A stretch of 64,000 bases of DNA from Dechloromonas hortensis (lineage in GTDB: Bacteria > Pseudomonadota > Gammaproteobacteria > Burkholderiales > Rhodocyclaceae). The stretch is taken from positions 124,001-188,000 of the forward strand of contig NZ_SSSQ01000002.1 of NCBI RefSeq assembly GCF_009469765.1. Direction: 5' to 3'. How positions within the stretch are numbered: position 1 is the stretch's first letter; the number at the start of each line of letters is the position of its first letter. Below are positions 8,974-22,784 of the stretch, in pieces. The notes under the pieces were generated by a model. It searched no databases and was not told where the DNA came from. It was given only the letters and a program-made list of their open reading frames with translations. Both the position numbers and the translations under genes were made by a program.

Positions 8974-9007
8974 GAAAATCGACGCTTTTACGGCGTCGAC
9001 CGCAGGA
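8974..9007 (+). repeat. GTCGACCGCAGGA-type interspersed element, copy a
   Basis: This 34-bp element begins GAAAATCGACGCTTTTACGG and ends GTCGACCGCAGGA. It starts 5 bp after the acnB stop and ends just before its terminator. It matches copy c (15185-15218) at 29 of 34 positions. TCGACGC and GCGTCGA inside it could pair as a 7-bp stem, but this pairing is not conserved in copy c. Confidence 0.55.
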
Positions 9008-9011
9008 CATT

Positions 9012-9047
9012 AAAAAGCCCCCGCCGGGAAACTGGCGGGGGCTTTTT
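9012..9047 (+). terminator. rho-independent terminator of acnB
   Basis: A 14-bp perfect stem (9012-9025 with 9034-9047, AAAAAGCCCCCGCC) encloses an 8-nt loop and ends in TTTTT. The rest of the 307-bp gap up to the chemoreceptor start (8969-9275) contains the interspersed element and an AT-rich stretch near 9130-9165, probably the downstream promoter. No gene is seen there. Confidence 0.9.
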
Positions 9048-9275
9048 CATTACGCTCGCTCTTGATGCGTGTGTCCATTTTGGTGCCTTGCAAGCGAAGA
9101 TGGACCTGGTCTGAAGAAGCTGAAATTTATGGCTGAAATATAAGAAAAATTAAAAACTTAGCATTCTCGATGTGGCACAGTTCGCACCGGTGCGGGCATG
9201 GCGAAGGCCGGGGCTGACCAATGATCGATCCGTACCTTTGGCGACTAACTGCAAACAACCAACTGGGAGCATTCT

Positions 9276-11297
9276 ATGAGCAGCCTACTGATGACACCGG
9301 CCGTGGCGCTGATGAATCGCCTGCGGTTTACCGGGAAATTCGCTGTTGTCGTTCTCGTTCTGATGGTCGCCGTTAGCCTCCTGGTCTCCTTGCTCTACCT
9401 GCGCCTCGACGCCTCCATCGTGCATGCGCGCAACGAGCTTGATGGCCTGAAAACCGTCAAGCCGTTGATCCGGGTCATTCAGTTCGCGCAGCAGCATCGC
9501 GGCCTGTCGGCCGCGGTGCTCGGCGGCAAAGCCGAGCAGAAAGTGGAGGCCGAGCAAAAGGGGAAAGAGCTTGAAGCCGAGTTGGCCAGGGTCGAAAGCG
9601 CCTTGTCGGAGAGTTTGCGCAACGGTGCCGATTGGCAGGCGATCCGAGCCGACTGGAGCCGCCTGGCCAATGAAGGCTTCGCCATGCGCCTTTCCGCAAA
9701 CATCGCGGCGCATCGGGTGCTGATCAGCAAGATTCTGGTCTTTGCGGCGGAAGTCTCCGATTACTACCAACTGACGCAGGACCCGGAAATCGGTTCTTTC
9801 TACCTGATGGATACGGCACTGGTCAAATTGCCGGCGCTACTCGAAACGCTGGGCCGGATGCGGGCGAACGGGACCGGCGTGCTAGCCGCCGGCGTCCTCG
9901 AGCCGGCGCAGGCCAGCATGCTGAACATTGGATTGGCCAGTATTAGCGATCTGCGCGAACAGTACGAACGCAACCTGGCCAAGACAAAGCGGGAAAACCC
10001 GTCGGTGGCGGCAGCGCTGGATGCCTCGTCGCAAAAGTTTCTTTTCGCCCTGGCGCAGTCGGTCGGCGTCGTGCGCGACGATATCCTGACGCAAATGTTC
10101 TCGGTCAGCGCCGCCGATTTTCTCAAAGAAACGACGGCGACAATCGATGCCGGCTATGCCCAGATGTTCGACACGCTATTGCCGACATTGGAGCAGTTGA
10201 TCGATCAGCGGATCGATCGCTTCCAGAAACAGATGTGGATGACCTTCCTGCTGGTCGGCGCTGTCCTACTGTTCGCCGCCTACATGGTGGCCGGCATGTA
10301 TAGCGCGGTGACCGACAACATTCGCCGGCTTGCCGTCGGCGCCGACGCGATTGCCCAGGGCGATCTGACGACCCGCATCAAGCTGGCCTGCCGGGACGAA
10401 CTGGAGCGGGTGGCCGACAGCTTCAACAAGATGGCCGAAGCGGTCAATCAGACCGTTCGCAATGTCAGGACCAATGCCGATGCCGTAGCCAGTGCCGCCG
10501 AGCGCACTGCAACGTCGTCGGGCCAGATCGCGCAGTCCAGTCGCAACCAGAGCGAAGCGGCTTCGAGCATGGCAGCGGCGGTCGAGCAGACGACGGTCGG
10601 CATTGACCACATCAGTTCAAATGCGCGCGATGCCAACGAAATCTCGGAGCGCTCCGGGGAGCTGTCCAGGCAGGGCGGTGATCTGGTCCAGACCGTGGTC
10701 GCCGAAATGGGCGAAATCGCCGCGGCGGTGTCGGCCTCGGCCAATGCCGTCGAAGAGCTGGGCCGGCGTTCGCAGGAGATTTCCTCCATCGTCGAAGTGA
10801 TCAAGGATATTGCCGATCAAACCAATCTGCTGGCGCTCAATGCTGCCATCGAGGCGGCGCGAGCCGGCGAGCAGGGACGCGGCTTCGCCGTCGTTGCCGA
10901 CGAGGTGCGCAAACTCGCCGAGCGGACGACCAAGTCGACGCAACAGATTTCCGCGATGATCGGCAGCGTCCAGCAGGAAACCCACGCTGCCGTCGATGCG
11001 ATGAAAGCCGGCGTCAGCAAGGTTGATCGGGGTGTCGCGCTGACCACCTCGGCTGGTCAGACGATGGCCGAGGTGCGCGAAGGCGCAGCGCAGGTCGTTG
11101 CCGCAGTCCGCGAAATTTCAGACGCTTTGCGCGAACAGGCGGCCGCCAGTTCGGATATTGCGCGCAATGTCGAAACGATTGCCCAGATGGCGGAAGAGAA
11201 CTCGGCAGCGGTCGGCGAAAACCACGCTACGGCGGAGCAGTTGCAGGAATTTGCCGATGCGTTGCAGCGCGAGGTTTCACGCTTCAAGGTGGCTTGA
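9276..11297 (+). CDS. methyl-accepting chemotaxis protein with NIT-like sensor domain
   Basis: The 673-residue receptor has TM1 at about residues 19-41, a helical periplasmic sensor region (about 42-315), TM2 (about 318-345), a HAMP domain and a C-terminal signalling domain. The sensor includes [18 protein letters not shown], typical of nitrate/nitrite-sensing (NIT) domains. The kinase-contact tip around residues 511-550 contains [20 protein letters not shown]. It should report a small ligand, possibly nitrate or nitrite, to CheA. It is transcribed alone. No receptor-modification pentapeptide is evident at the C-terminus (it ends SRFKVA). Confidence 0.9.
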   Translation: MSSLLMTPAVALMNRLRFTGKFAVVVLVLMVAVSLLVSLLYLRLDASIVHARNELDGLKTVKPLIRVIQFAQQHRGLSAAVLGGKAEQKVEAEQKGKELEAELARVESALSESLRNGADWQAIRADWSRLANEGFAMRLSANIAAHRVLISKILVFAAEVSDYYQLTQDPEIGSFYLMDTALVKLPALLETLGRMRANGTGVLAAGVLEPAQASMLNIGLASISDLREQYERNLAKTKRENPSVAAALDASSQKFLFALAQSVGVVRDDILTQMFSVSAADFLKETTATIDAGYAQMFDTLLPTLEQLIDQRIDRFQKQMWMTFLLVGAVLLFAAYMVAGMYSAVTDNIRRLAVGADAIAQGDLTTRIKLACRDELERVADSFNKMAEAVNQTVRNVRTNADAVASAAERTATSSGQIAQSSRNQSEAASSMAAAVEQTTVGIDHISSNARDANEISERSGELSRQGGDLVQTVVAEMGEIAAAVSASANAVEELGRRSQEISSIVEVIKDIADQTNLLALNAAIEAARAGEQGRGFAVVADEVRKLAERTTKSTQQISAMIGSVQQETHAAVDAMKAGVSKVDRGVALTTSAGQTMAEVREGAAQVVAAVREISDALREQAAASSDIARNVETIAQMAEENSAAVGENHATAEQLQEFADALQREVSRFKVA

Positions 11298-11325
11298 GTC
11301 CACTGCCAAAGCGGCGACCCGCTTG

Positions 11326-11361
11326 GTAAAAAAAGGCCGTTTTAGCCGGTCGACCGTCGGA
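11326..11361 (+). repeat. GTCGACCG-type interspersed element, copy b (diverged)
   Basis: This copy lies between the chemoreceptor stop and its terminator. It contains an A-run, GGCCGTTTTAGCC and GGTCGACCGTCGGA, the same order of blocks as copies a and c but with more substitutions. Like copy a it sits just 5' of a terminator. Confidence 0.4.
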
Positions 11362-11391
11362 CCGCTGTTGGTTCTATGTTGGCCGGAAACT

Positions 11392-11427
11392 GAAAGCCCT
11401 CACCGGGAAAACGGCGAGGGCTTTTAA
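11392..11427 (+). terminator. terminator after chemoreceptor gene
   Basis: AAAGCCCTC and GAGGGCTTTT form a stem around ACCGGGAAAACGGC, followed by TTTTAAA. It lies between the chemoreceptor and the convergent katG and may terminate both directions. Confidence 0.8.
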
Positions 11428-11485
11428 ACGCGCCTGAGGTTCCCGCTGCGATGCTTTGCAGCGGGGGGCGATGCCTTGAAAGCGC

Positions 11486-13786
<2,301 letters not shown>

Positions 13787-13870
13787 TCAGAACGGCAAAG
13801 CGGCCGGGATTTTTTCTGCTTTTGGAATGTCGTTAGAATAAGGCGGCCGGCCTTGCCGAAGGAGATGCCC

Positions 13871-15169
13871 GTGATCCGTGATTCGTTCTGCCGCAAGCTG
13901 TGTCGTATCTGCATCGCTAGCCTTGGGGCTGCTTTGATGAGTGCCGCCACGGCTCAGTCGGGCGATATGCTGCCGCAAGCACCGAGCTATGTCGGTGAAA
14001 TCCGCCGTGGCGCCGATGGCAAATTGATCGCCTTGCCGGAAGCGGAGCTGTCGATGCAGAAGCGCTGGGGCGATGCGGCGCCGAAGGCGACGATGCGGGT
14101 CGGCAGTGGCGAAAAGATCAGCACCCTGACCGAGGCGGCGCGTTTGGCGCGCGATGGCGAAGTGATCGAAATCCGCCCCGGCAACTACCGCGGCCAGCCG
14201 GTGGTGTGGACGCAGGACAATCTGCTGATTCGCGGCGTCGGCGAACGGCCGGTAATGCTGGCCGATGGTCGTAGCGCCGAGGACAAGGCAACCTGGGTCG
14301 TGCGCGGCGGGCATGTCCGGATCGAGAATATCGAGTTTCGCGGTGCCCGGGCCAGCCATGCCAACGGTGCCGGCATTCGCTTCGAGCGCGGCGAGTTGAC
14401 GGTGCATGGCTGTCGTTTCGCCGACAACGAGATGGGCATCCTGACCGCCAACCAGGCGACCATGGCGCTGACCGTCAGCGACAGCGAGTTTGCCGATGCG
14501 CCGCGCGATGCCCGCGATGTGCATCATCTGCTCTATGTCGGCGCCATCGGCAAGTTCGTGCTGCGCGGCAGCCGTTTCCAGAACGGCTACCTCGGCCACC
14601 TGGTCAAATCGCGGGCCCGTGAAAACCATATTCTCTACAACATGCTGGTCGATGGCGCGACCGGGCGGGCTTCCTACGAGCTGGAGTTCCCGAACGGCGG
14701 CATCGCCTACGTCATCGGCAATGTCATCGGGCAGAGCGCGGGGACGGACAATCCGAGCCTGGTCGCTTTCGGTGCCGAAGGCCAGCGCTGGCCGGAAAAC
14801 GCCCTCTACCTGGCGCACAACACCTTGCTCAACGATGCGCACGCCGGCAGCTTCTTGTCGGTCTGGGCCGACCGCTTTGCTGGCGGCGTCGATGTCTGGG
14901 CGATCAACAACCTGAGCGTCGGCAATGGCAATTTCTTCCAGCCGGCGCAGGGCCGTTTCGAAGGCAACCGGGCGGTGGGGCGCGGCGAGCTGATCGAGTA
15001 TGCCGGCGTGCCATCGCGGCTGGCCAATCTGTCGCCTTTGCGCGGCAGCGTCCGGGTGCCCGGGCGGGGCGGTGAAATGGATTTGCTGCCGACTGCGGAA
15101 TTTGTCGCGCCGGCCGGCACCCGGCCGGTGCGTGTCAGCAGTGCGCTATCGCCCGGCGCTTTTCAGTGA
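13871..15169 (+). CDS. secreted right-handed beta-helix repeat protein (copy 1)
   Basis: From GTG 13871 the product is 432 residues. AAGGAG at 13858-13863 has proper spacing to this GTG, whereas the in-frame ATG at 13865 touches it. An N-terminal signal peptide (CRICIASLGAALMSAATAQS) predicts export. The body shows parallel beta-helix rungs such as VRIENIEFRGARASHANGAG, ELTVHGCRFADNEMGI and KFVLRGSRFQNGY, as in pectate-lyase-like or NosD-type folds. No catalytic residues could be assigned. It is divergent from katG. An identical copy lies at 20060-21358. Confidence 0.8.
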   Translation: MIRDSFCRKLCRICIASLGAALMSAATAQSGDMLPQAPSYVGEIRRGADGKLIALPEAELSMQKRWGDAAPKATMRVGSGEKISTLTEAARLARDGEVIEIRPGNYRGQPVVWTQDNLLIRGVGERPVMLADGRSAEDKATWVVRGGHVRIENIEFRGARASHANGAGIRFERGELTVHGCRFADNEMGILTANQATMALTVSDSEFADAPRDARDVHHLLYVGAIGKFVLRGSRFQNGYLGHLVKSRARENHILYNMLVDGATGRASYELEFPNGGIAYVIGNVIGQSAGTDNPSLVAFGAEGQRWPENALYLAHNTLLNDAHAGSFLSVWADRFAGGVDVWAINNLSVGNGNFFQPAQGRFEGNRAVGRGELIEYAGVPSRLANLSPLRGSVRVPGRGGEMDLLPTAEFVAPAGTRPVRVSSALSPGAFQ

Positions 15170-15184
15170 TGCCGGGCGGCGCCT

Positions 15185-15218
15185 GAAAATTGCCGTTTTT
15201 GCGGTGTCGACCGCAGGA
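15185..15218 (+). repeat. GTCGACCGCAGGA-type interspersed element, copy c
   Basis: A 34-bp element consisting of GAAAATTGCCGTTTTTGCGG, then T, then GTCGACCGCAGGA. It begins 15 bp after the beta-helix gene stop and is followed by a GAAAGCCGGC/GCCGGCTTTC inverted repeat (about 15217-15237) that may serve as a terminator between the convergent genes. It is duplicated at 21374-21407 as part of the tandem duplication. Confidence 0.6.
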
Positions 15219-15257
15219 AAGCCGGCGCCGGCTTTCCTGCTTTTCCAGCCAGCCCGA

Positions 15258-16223
15258 TCAGGGCAGCGGCGCGAACTCGACCGGTACCCAGCTATAGCCC
15301 TTGGCGTCCTTGCGAACATGGCCGATACCCGGGAAGGGCAGGTGCATGCCGCCGACCAGCAGTTTTTCCTTGGCGGCCCGGGCGAAGATCTGCTTGCGGG
15401 TGGTGACGGCAGCCTTGCGGTCGTTGTCGAACTCGATGGCGACCTGGGGACGGGCAAACTGCACGGCATGGTTATGCACGATGTCACCCCAGATCAATAG
15501 CTTCTCCTCGCCGCTGCCGATCAGGTAGGCGCTGTGGCCGGGCGTGTGGCCGTTGGCGGCGAGGCTGCTGATGCCAGGCAGCAATTCCTGGTCGCTGGCA
15601 AAGGTCTTCCATTTGCCGGCAGCGCGGTAGGGGGCGGCGGCATCGCGCGCCATCTTGAAGAAGCCCTGCATTTCCTTCGGTGCCTTGGCGGCGACTTCCT
15701 CGCTCAGCCAGAAATCGTGGTCGGCCTGCGCCGCCCAGATTTCGGCATTGGTGAAGATGGCCTTGCCGTCGGCGTCGATCAGGCCGTTGACGTGGTCGCC
15801 GTGGAGGTGGGTGGCGAGCACGGCATCGACCTGTTCCGGCGCGTAGCCGGCAGCTTTCAGGTTGTTGACGATGTTGCCGAGCGTCGGCCCGAACAGCTTG
15901 GCGGCGCCGGCATCGACCAGCACCAGCTTGCTGCCGGTGTTGATCAGGTAGGCATTGACCGCGGTCTGCACGGCCGGACCCTTGACGAACAGGCGGGCGA
16001 GCAGCTGCTGCACTTCCTTTTCATTGGTGTTCTTGAGCAACTTGGTATCGAGCTTGATCGCGCCGTCGTAGAGGGCGGTGACTTCGATCTGGCCGAGCTG
16101 CATCCGGTAATAGCCGGGGACCTGAGTCTTCTGTTGAGGCGCCTCGGCGAGGGCAAGGCTGCTGCAGAGCAGGAAGCAACTGGCGAGCAGGCTGCGGAGC
16201 AGCGATTTGGGCTGTGCGTTCAT
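15258..16223 (-). CDS. exported MBL-fold metallohydrolase (copy 1)
   Basis: From ATG 16223 (preceded by AGGAG) the protein is 321 residues with a signal peptide (LLRSLLASCFLLCSSLALAE). It carries the metallo-beta-lactamase-fold metal motif THLHGDHVNG, then NGHTPGHSAYL, IWGDIVHNH and a late GGMHLPFPG histidine, which together ligate two metals. The arrangement resembles quorum-quenching lactonases and other class-B-like hydrolases acting in the periplasm; the substrate is unknown. It is convergent with the beta-helix gene. An identical copy lies at 21447-22412. Confidence 0.85.
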   Translation of the reverse strand: MNAQPKSLLRSLLASCFLLCSSLALAEAPQQKTQVPGYYRMQLGQIEVTALYDGAIKLDTKLLKNTNEKEVQQLLARLFVKGPAVQTAVNAYLINTGSKLVLVDAGAAKLFGPTLGNIVNNLKAAGYAPEQVDAVLATHLHGDHVNGLIDADGKAIFTNAEIWAAQADHDFWLSEEVAAKAPKEMQGFFKMARDAAAPYRAAGKWKTFASDQELLPGISSLAANGHTPGHSAYLIGSGEEKLLIWGDIVHNHAVQFARPQVAIEFDNDRKAAVTTRKQIFARAAKEKLLVGGMHLPFPGIGHVRKDAKGYSWVPVEFAPLP

Positions 16224-16281
16224 GCAATTCTCCTGGTTGGGGGGAATGCAGTATCCCATGACTATGGGATTCGCGGCAGCC

Positions 16282-16587
16282 TCAGAAGGCGACGTAGGCA
16301 GCGATGCCGAAACAGACGATCATGGCGTAGCCGGCGATGCCGCCGACCAGCATGGCACGGTCGCCTTGCCGGCCGAGGGCGAGCATTTCGGTGACCGGGA
16401 CGCGTCGACCGTAGCGCTCCTCGCCACGCTGCCCGATACGGATTGAAACCAGGGCCGAGGCTACGCCGAGGAAGCCGAAGAGCGGCGCCGGGGAATGCTT
16501 GATGGCGTACCAGATTAGCCCGCCCAGCATGGCCAGGCCCAAGCTGCGCGAAACGATACTCGGCAGGCCGCCGTTTTCGGTGCTCAT
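16282..16587 (-). CDS. small membrane protein of unknown function (copy 1)
   Basis: The 101-residue protein has three probable membrane segments: LGLAMLGGLIWYAI, LFGFLGVASALVSI and AMLVGGIAGYAMIVCFGIAA. A basic loop (RIGQRGEERYGRRVP) separates the last two. I do not recognise the family. It starts 8 nt downstream of the psd stop and is probably co-transcribed with psd, so it may have a membrane-lipid-related role (inference). An identical copy lies at 22471-22776. Confidence 0.65.
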   Translation of the reverse strand: MSTENGGLPSIVSRSLGLAMLGGLIWYAIKHSPAPLFGFLGVASALVSIRIGQRGEERYGRRVPVTEMLALGRQGDRAMLVGGIAGYAMIVCFGIAAYVAF

Positions 16588-16595
16588 TGGCCGGC

Positions 16596-17456
16596 TCAGG
16601 CGGGCTTGTTGCCCATCAGCTCACCCATACGGATGGCGCCGGTCGGCGCCCAGGCTGCGTTGAAGGCGAGGCTGTTCTTCGGGAAGAGCATGACGACGGT
16701 CGAGCCGAGCAGGAAGCGGCCCATTTCCTGGCCTTTCTTCAGCACGATGTTCTGCTCGTCGTAACGCCATTCGCGGACGACGCCGGGGCGCGGCGGATTG
16801 ACCTGGCCGTGCCAGACAGTGGCCATACTGCCGACGATGGTGGCGCCGACCAGGGTCAGCACGAAGGGGCCGGCCGCCGACTCGAAGACGCAGACGACGC
16901 GCTCGTTGCGGGCGAACAGGCCGGGTACACCGCGGGCCGTGGTCGGATTGACCGAGAACAGCGCGCCCGGCACGTAGATCATCCGGCTCAGACGACCGTC
17001 GCAGGGCATGTGGATGCGGTGGTAGTCGCGCGGGCTGAGGTAAAGCGTGGCGAAGCTGCCGTTCTCGAATTGCGCGGCCAGCTTGCGGTCGCCGCCGACC
17101 AGCGCGGTCGTCGAGTAGCTGTGGCCCTTGGCCTGGAAAATCTGATCGCGTTCGATCGGCCCGAACTGGCTGATCGCACCATCGACCGGGCACAGGAAAT
17201 CAGCCTCGGCCAGCGGCCGGGCGCCGGCTTGCAGTGGCCGGGTGAAGAATTCGTTGAAGCTCTGGTAGCTGGCAATGTCCGGGTTGGCCGCTTCGGCCAT
17301 ATTGACGCCGTAACGGCCGACGAACCAGCGGATGACGCCGGTGGTCAGGCTGCCGGCCTGGGCGCTGGCCAGCTTGCCGGCGAGAATGGTGAGTGCCTGT
17401 TTGGGCAGCAAATACTGGGGGAGAACGGCGAGGCGGTCGGACACTGGGCTGATCAC
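16596..17456 (-). CDS. psd: phosphatidylserine decarboxylase proenzyme (copy 1)
   Basis: The 286-residue proenzyme has the self-cleavage motif LGST at residues 250-253; serinolysis before S252 creates the pyruvoyl prosthetic group and separates the beta and alpha chains. Other family segments are FCPVDG-type (LCPVDGAISQFG) and YLSPRDYHRIHMP. It converts phosphatidylserine to phosphatidylethanolamine at the inner membrane. The small membrane-protein gene follows by 8 nt. An identical, full-length second copy exists at 22785-23645, so gene dosage is doubled if the duplication is real. Confidence 0.95.
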   Translation of the reverse strand: MISPVSDRLAVLPQYLLPKQALTILAGKLASAQAGSLTTGVIRWFVGRYGVNMAEAANPDIASYQSFNEFFTRPLQAGARPLAEADFLCPVDGAISQFGPIERDQIFQAKGHSYSTTALVGGDRKLAAQFENGSFATLYLSPRDYHRIHMPCDGRLSRMIYVPGALFSVNPTTARGVPGLFARNERVVCVFESAAGPFVLTLVGATIVGSMATVWHGQVNPPRPGVVREWRYDEQNIVLKKGQEMGRFLLGSTVVMLFPKNSLAFNAAWAPTGAIRMGELMGNKPA

Positions 17457-17564
17457 TGGAAGCTAGGGTCCGTGATTATACTGACTCGCCTGCCGGTGGC
17501 GTGTTTCCGTTGGCATGGCGAGCCAGGCCCAACCGGGGCTATCGGCCCGGCCGGGGCGTCGAAC

Positions 17565-17933
17565 TCAGTTTTGCGAATAAACGCCGACCCGGTTGCCTTC
17601 GCTGTCGATGAATAGGCCGATATGGCCGATGCCCTTGCCAAGATCGGTCTTCGCCATGACGACGCTGCCGCCGGCTGCAGGAATGCGGGCGAGGACGGCG
17701 TTCAGGTCATCGCCGCCATCGAGATAGATCAGCGTGCCGTTGTCGCGCGGCGCCAGTTGCGGCATGGCGACCAGCGCGCCGCCCGGGTGCGGGCAGGTGT
17801 AGGGAAAGATCGCCATCGGGTTGCCGCCACAGCTTTCGCGGCGCAGGGCGGTGGCTAAGGCGGCTTCATAAAAGGCAGTGGCCCGGTCGAGGTCGGTCGT
17901 GGGGATTTCAAACCAGCGCAATGGATTGTCCAT
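17565..17933 (-). CDS. VOC-family (glyoxalase-like) protein (copy 1)
   Basis: From ATG 17933, with AGGAAAA ahead of it, the protein is 122 residues. It shows the paired beta-alpha-beta-beta-beta pattern of vicinal-oxygen-chelate proteins: RWFEIPTTDLDRATAFYEA at the start and GHIGLFIDSEGNRVGVYSQ at the end. The clear glyoxalase metal ligands are not all identifiable, so it may be a binding or immunity-like VOC protein rather than an enzyme. It is divergent from the WYL regulator, which may control it. An identical copy lies at 23754-24122. Confidence 0.8.
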   Translation of the reverse strand: MDNPLRWFEIPTTDLDRATAFYEAALATALRRESCGGNPMAIFPYTCPHPGGALVAMPQLAPRDNGTLIYLDGGDDLNAVLARIPAAGGSVVMAKTDLGKGIGHIGLFIDSEGNRVGVYSQN

Positions 17934-18080
17934 GATGTTTTCCTTGGTCAAATTCAGCGGCGGGATGCCGTTGATGCAGCGCATTGTGGCCAGGGGCTAC
18001 TGACAGCATGGTGTCAGGAGGCTTTGCCAGGCCTGAAAAGGCGCGTGTTATGCTGAAATTCCCGTTTTTCGAGCCATGCC

Positions 18081-19975
<1,895 letters not shown>

Positions 19976-20059
19976 TCAGAACGGCAAAGCGGCCGGGATT
20001 TTTTCTGCTTTTGGAATGTCGTTAGAATAAGGCGGCCGGCCTTGCCGAAGGAGATGCCC

Positions 20060-21358
20060 GTGATCCGTGATTCGTTCTGCCGCAAGCTGTGTCGTATCTG
20101 CATCGCTAGCCTTGGGGCTGCTTTGATGAGTGCCGCCACGGCTCAGTCGGGCGATATGCTGCCGCAAGCACCGAGCTATGTCGGTGAAATCCGCCGTGGC
20201 GCCGATGGCAAATTGATCGCCTTGCCGGAAGCGGAGCTGTCGATGCAGAAGCGCTGGGGCGATGCGGCGCCGAAGGCGACGATGCGGGTCGGCAGTGGCG
20301 AAAAGATCAGCACCCTGACCGAGGCGGCGCGTTTGGCGCGCGATGGCGAAGTGATCGAAATCCGCCCCGGCAACTACCGCGGCCAGCCGGTGGTGTGGAC
20401 GCAGGACAATCTGCTGATTCGCGGCGTCGGCGAACGGCCGGTAATGCTGGCCGATGGTCGTAGCGCCGAGGACAAGGCAACCTGGGTCGTGCGCGGCGGG
20501 CATGTCCGGATCGAGAATATCGAGTTTCGCGGTGCCCGGGCCAGCCATGCCAACGGTGCCGGCATTCGCTTCGAGCGCGGCGAGTTGACGGTGCATGGCT
20601 GTCGTTTCGCCGACAACGAGATGGGCATCCTGACCGCCAACCAGGCGACCATGGCGCTGACCGTCAGCGACAGCGAGTTTGCCGATGCGCCGCGCGATGC
20701 CCGCGATGTGCATCATCTGCTCTATGTCGGCGCCATCGGCAAGTTCGTGCTGCGCGGCAGCCGTTTCCAGAACGGCTACCTCGGCCACCTGGTCAAATCG
20801 CGGGCCCGTGAAAACCATATTCTCTACAACATGCTGGTCGATGGCGCGACCGGGCGGGCTTCCTACGAGCTGGAGTTCCCGAACGGCGGCATCGCCTACG
20901 TCATCGGCAATGTCATCGGGCAGAGCGCGGGGACGGACAATCCGAGCCTGGTCGCTTTCGGTGCCGAAGGCCAGCGCTGGCCGGAAAACGCCCTCTACCT
21001 GGCGCACAACACCTTGCTCAACGATGCGCACGCCGGCAGCTTCTTGTCGGTCTGGGCCGACCGCTTTGCTGGCGGCGTCGATGTCTGGGCGATCAACAAC
21101 CTGAGCGTCGGCAATGGCAATTTCTTCCAGCCGGCGCAGGGCCGTTTCGAAGGCAACCGGGCGGTGGGGCGCGGCGAGCTGATCGAGTATGCCGGCGTGC
21201 CATCGCGGCTGGCCAATCTGTCGCCTTTGCGCGGCAGCGTCCGGGTGCCCGGGCGGGGCGGTGAAATGGATTTGCTGCCGACTGCGGAATTTGTCGCGCC
21301 GGCCGGCACCCGGCCGGTGCGTGTCAGCAGTGCGCTATCGCCCGGCGCTTTTCAGTGA
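20060..21358 (+). CDS. secreted right-handed beta-helix repeat protein (copy 2)
   Basis: Identical in predicted sequence to the gene at 13871-15169: GTG start with AAGGAG upstream, signal peptide, beta-helix rungs, 432 residues. Its divergent neighbour here is the chimeric katG fragment rather than intact katG. The whole promoter region is included in the duplicated unit, so expression should match copy 1. Confidence 0.8.
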   Translation: MIRDSFCRKLCRICIASLGAALMSAATAQSGDMLPQAPSYVGEIRRGADGKLIALPEAELSMQKRWGDAAPKATMRVGSGEKISTLTEAARLARDGEVIEIRPGNYRGQPVVWTQDNLLIRGVGERPVMLADGRSAEDKATWVVRGGHVRIENIEFRGARASHANGAGIRFERGELTVHGCRFADNEMGILTANQATMALTVSDSEFADAPRDARDVHHLLYVGAIGKFVLRGSRFQNGYLGHLVKSRARENHILYNMLVDGATGRASYELEFPNGGIAYVIGNVIGQSAGTDNPSLVAFGAEGQRWPENALYLAHNTLLNDAHAGSFLSVWADRFAGGVDVWAINNLSVGNGNFFQPAQGRFEGNRAVGRGELIEYAGVPSRLANLSPLRGSVRVPGRGGEMDLLPTAEFVAPAGTRPVRVSSALSPGAFQ

Positions 21359-21373
21359 TGCCGGGCGGCGCCT

Positions 21374-21407
21374 GAAAATTGCCGTTTTTGCGGTGTCGAC
21401 CGCAGGA
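21374..21407 (+). repeat. GTCGACCGCAGGA-type interspersed element, copy c'
   Basis: Duplicate of the element at 15185-15218, carried by the tandem duplication rather than by independent spread. Confidence 0.6.
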
Positions 21408-21446
21408 AAGCCGGCGCCGGCTTTCCTGCTTTTCCAGCCAGCCCGA

Positions 21447-22412
21447 TCAGGGCAGCGGCGCGAACTCGACCGGTACCCAGCTATAGCCCTTGGCGTCCTT
21501 GCGAACATGGCCGATACCCGGGAAGGGCAGGTGCATGCCGCCGACCAGCAGTTTTTCCTTGGCGGCCCGGGCGAAGATCTGCTTGCGGGTGGTGACGGCA
21601 GCCTTGCGGTCGTTGTCGAACTCGATGGCGACCTGGGGACGGGCAAACTGCACGGCATGGTTATGCACGATGTCACCCCAGATCAATAGCTTCTCCTCGC
21701 CGCTGCCGATCAGGTAGGCGCTGTGGCCGGGCGTGTGGCCGTTGGCGGCGAGGCTGCTGATGCCAGGCAGCAATTCCTGGTCGCTGGCAAAGGTCTTCCA
21801 TTTGCCGGCAGCGCGGTAGGGGGCGGCGGCATCGCGCGCCATCTTGAAGAAGCCCTGCATTTCCTTCGGTGCCTTGGCGGCGACTTCCTCGCTCAGCCAG
21901 AAATCGTGGTCGGCCTGCGCCGCCCAGATTTCGGCATTGGTGAAGATGGCCTTGCCGTCGGCGTCGATCAGGCCGTTGACGTGGTCGCCGTGGAGGTGGG
22001 TGGCGAGCACGGCATCGACCTGTTCCGGCGCGTAGCCGGCAGCTTTCAGGTTGTTGACGATGTTGCCGAGCGTCGGCCCGAACAGCTTGGCGGCGCCGGC
22101 ATCGACCAGCACCAGCTTGCTGCCGGTGTTGATCAGGTAGGCATTGACCGCGGTCTGCACGGCCGGACCCTTGACGAACAGGCGGGCGAGCAGCTGCTGC
22201 ACTTCCTTTTCATTGGTGTTCTTGAGCAACTTGGTATCGAGCTTGATCGCGCCGTCGTAGAGGGCGGTGACTTCGATCTGGCCGAGCTGCATCCGGTAAT
22301 AGCCGGGGACCTGAGTCTTCTGTTGAGGCGCCTCGGCGAGGGCAAGGCTGCTGCAGAGCAGGAAGCAACTGGCGAGCAGGCTGCGGAGCAGCGATTTGGG
22401 CTGTGCGTTCAT
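21447..22412 (-). CDS. exported MBL-fold metallohydrolase (copy 2)
   Basis: Predicted protein identical to copy 1 (15258-16223): 321 residues from ATG 22412, signal peptide, THLHGDHVNG metal motif. It is complete and keeps its own upstream sequence. Confidence 0.85.
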   Translation of the reverse strand: MNAQPKSLLRSLLASCFLLCSSLALAEAPQQKTQVPGYYRMQLGQIEVTALYDGAIKLDTKLLKNTNEKEVQQLLARLFVKGPAVQTAVNAYLINTGSKLVLVDAGAAKLFGPTLGNIVNNLKAAGYAPEQVDAVLATHLHGDHVNGLIDADGKAIFTNAEIWAAQADHDFWLSEEVAAKAPKEMQGFFKMARDAAAPYRAAGKWKTFASDQELLPGISSLAANGHTPGHSAYLIGSGEEKLLIWGDIVHNHAVQFARPQVAIEFDNDRKAAVTTRKQIFARAAKEKLLVGGMHLPFPGIGHVRKDAKGYSWVPVEFAPLP

Positions 22413-22470
22413 GCAATTCTCCTGGTTGGGGGGAATGCAGTATCCCATGACTATGGGATTCGCGGCAGCC

Positions 22471-22776
22471 TCAGAAGGCGACGTAGGCAGCGATGCCGAA
22501 ACAGACGATCATGGCGTAGCCGGCGATGCCGCCGACCAGCATGGCACGGTCGCCTTGCCGGCCGAGGGCGAGCATTTCGGTGACCGGGACGCGTCGACCG
22601 TAGCGCTCCTCGCCACGCTGCCCGATACGGATTGAAACCAGGGCCGAGGCTACGCCGAGGAAGCCGAAGAGCGGCGCCGGGGAATGCTTGATGGCGTACC
22701 AGATTAGCCCGCCCAGCATGGCCAGGCCCAAGCTGCGCGAAACGATACTCGGCAGGCCGCCGTTTTCGGTGCTCAT
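22471..22776 (-). CDS. small membrane protein of unknown function (copy 2)
   Basis: Predicted protein identical to 16282-16587: 101 residues and three membrane segments, 8 nt downstream of psd copy 2. Family not recognised. Confidence 0.65.
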   Translation of the reverse strand: MSTENGGLPSIVSRSLGLAMLGGLIWYAIKHSPAPLFGFLGVASALVSIRIGQRGEERYGRRVPVTEMLALGRQGDRAMLVGGIAGYAMIVCFGIAAYVAF

Positions 22777-22784
22777 TGGCCGGC

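Noticed and set aside
6362..9010. 882-codon open frame on the minus strand opposite acnB
   Set aside because: It is the antisense shadow of a GC-rich gene. The plus strand encodes an unmistakable full-length AcnB with cluster cysteines, and the antisense product has no recognisable domain.
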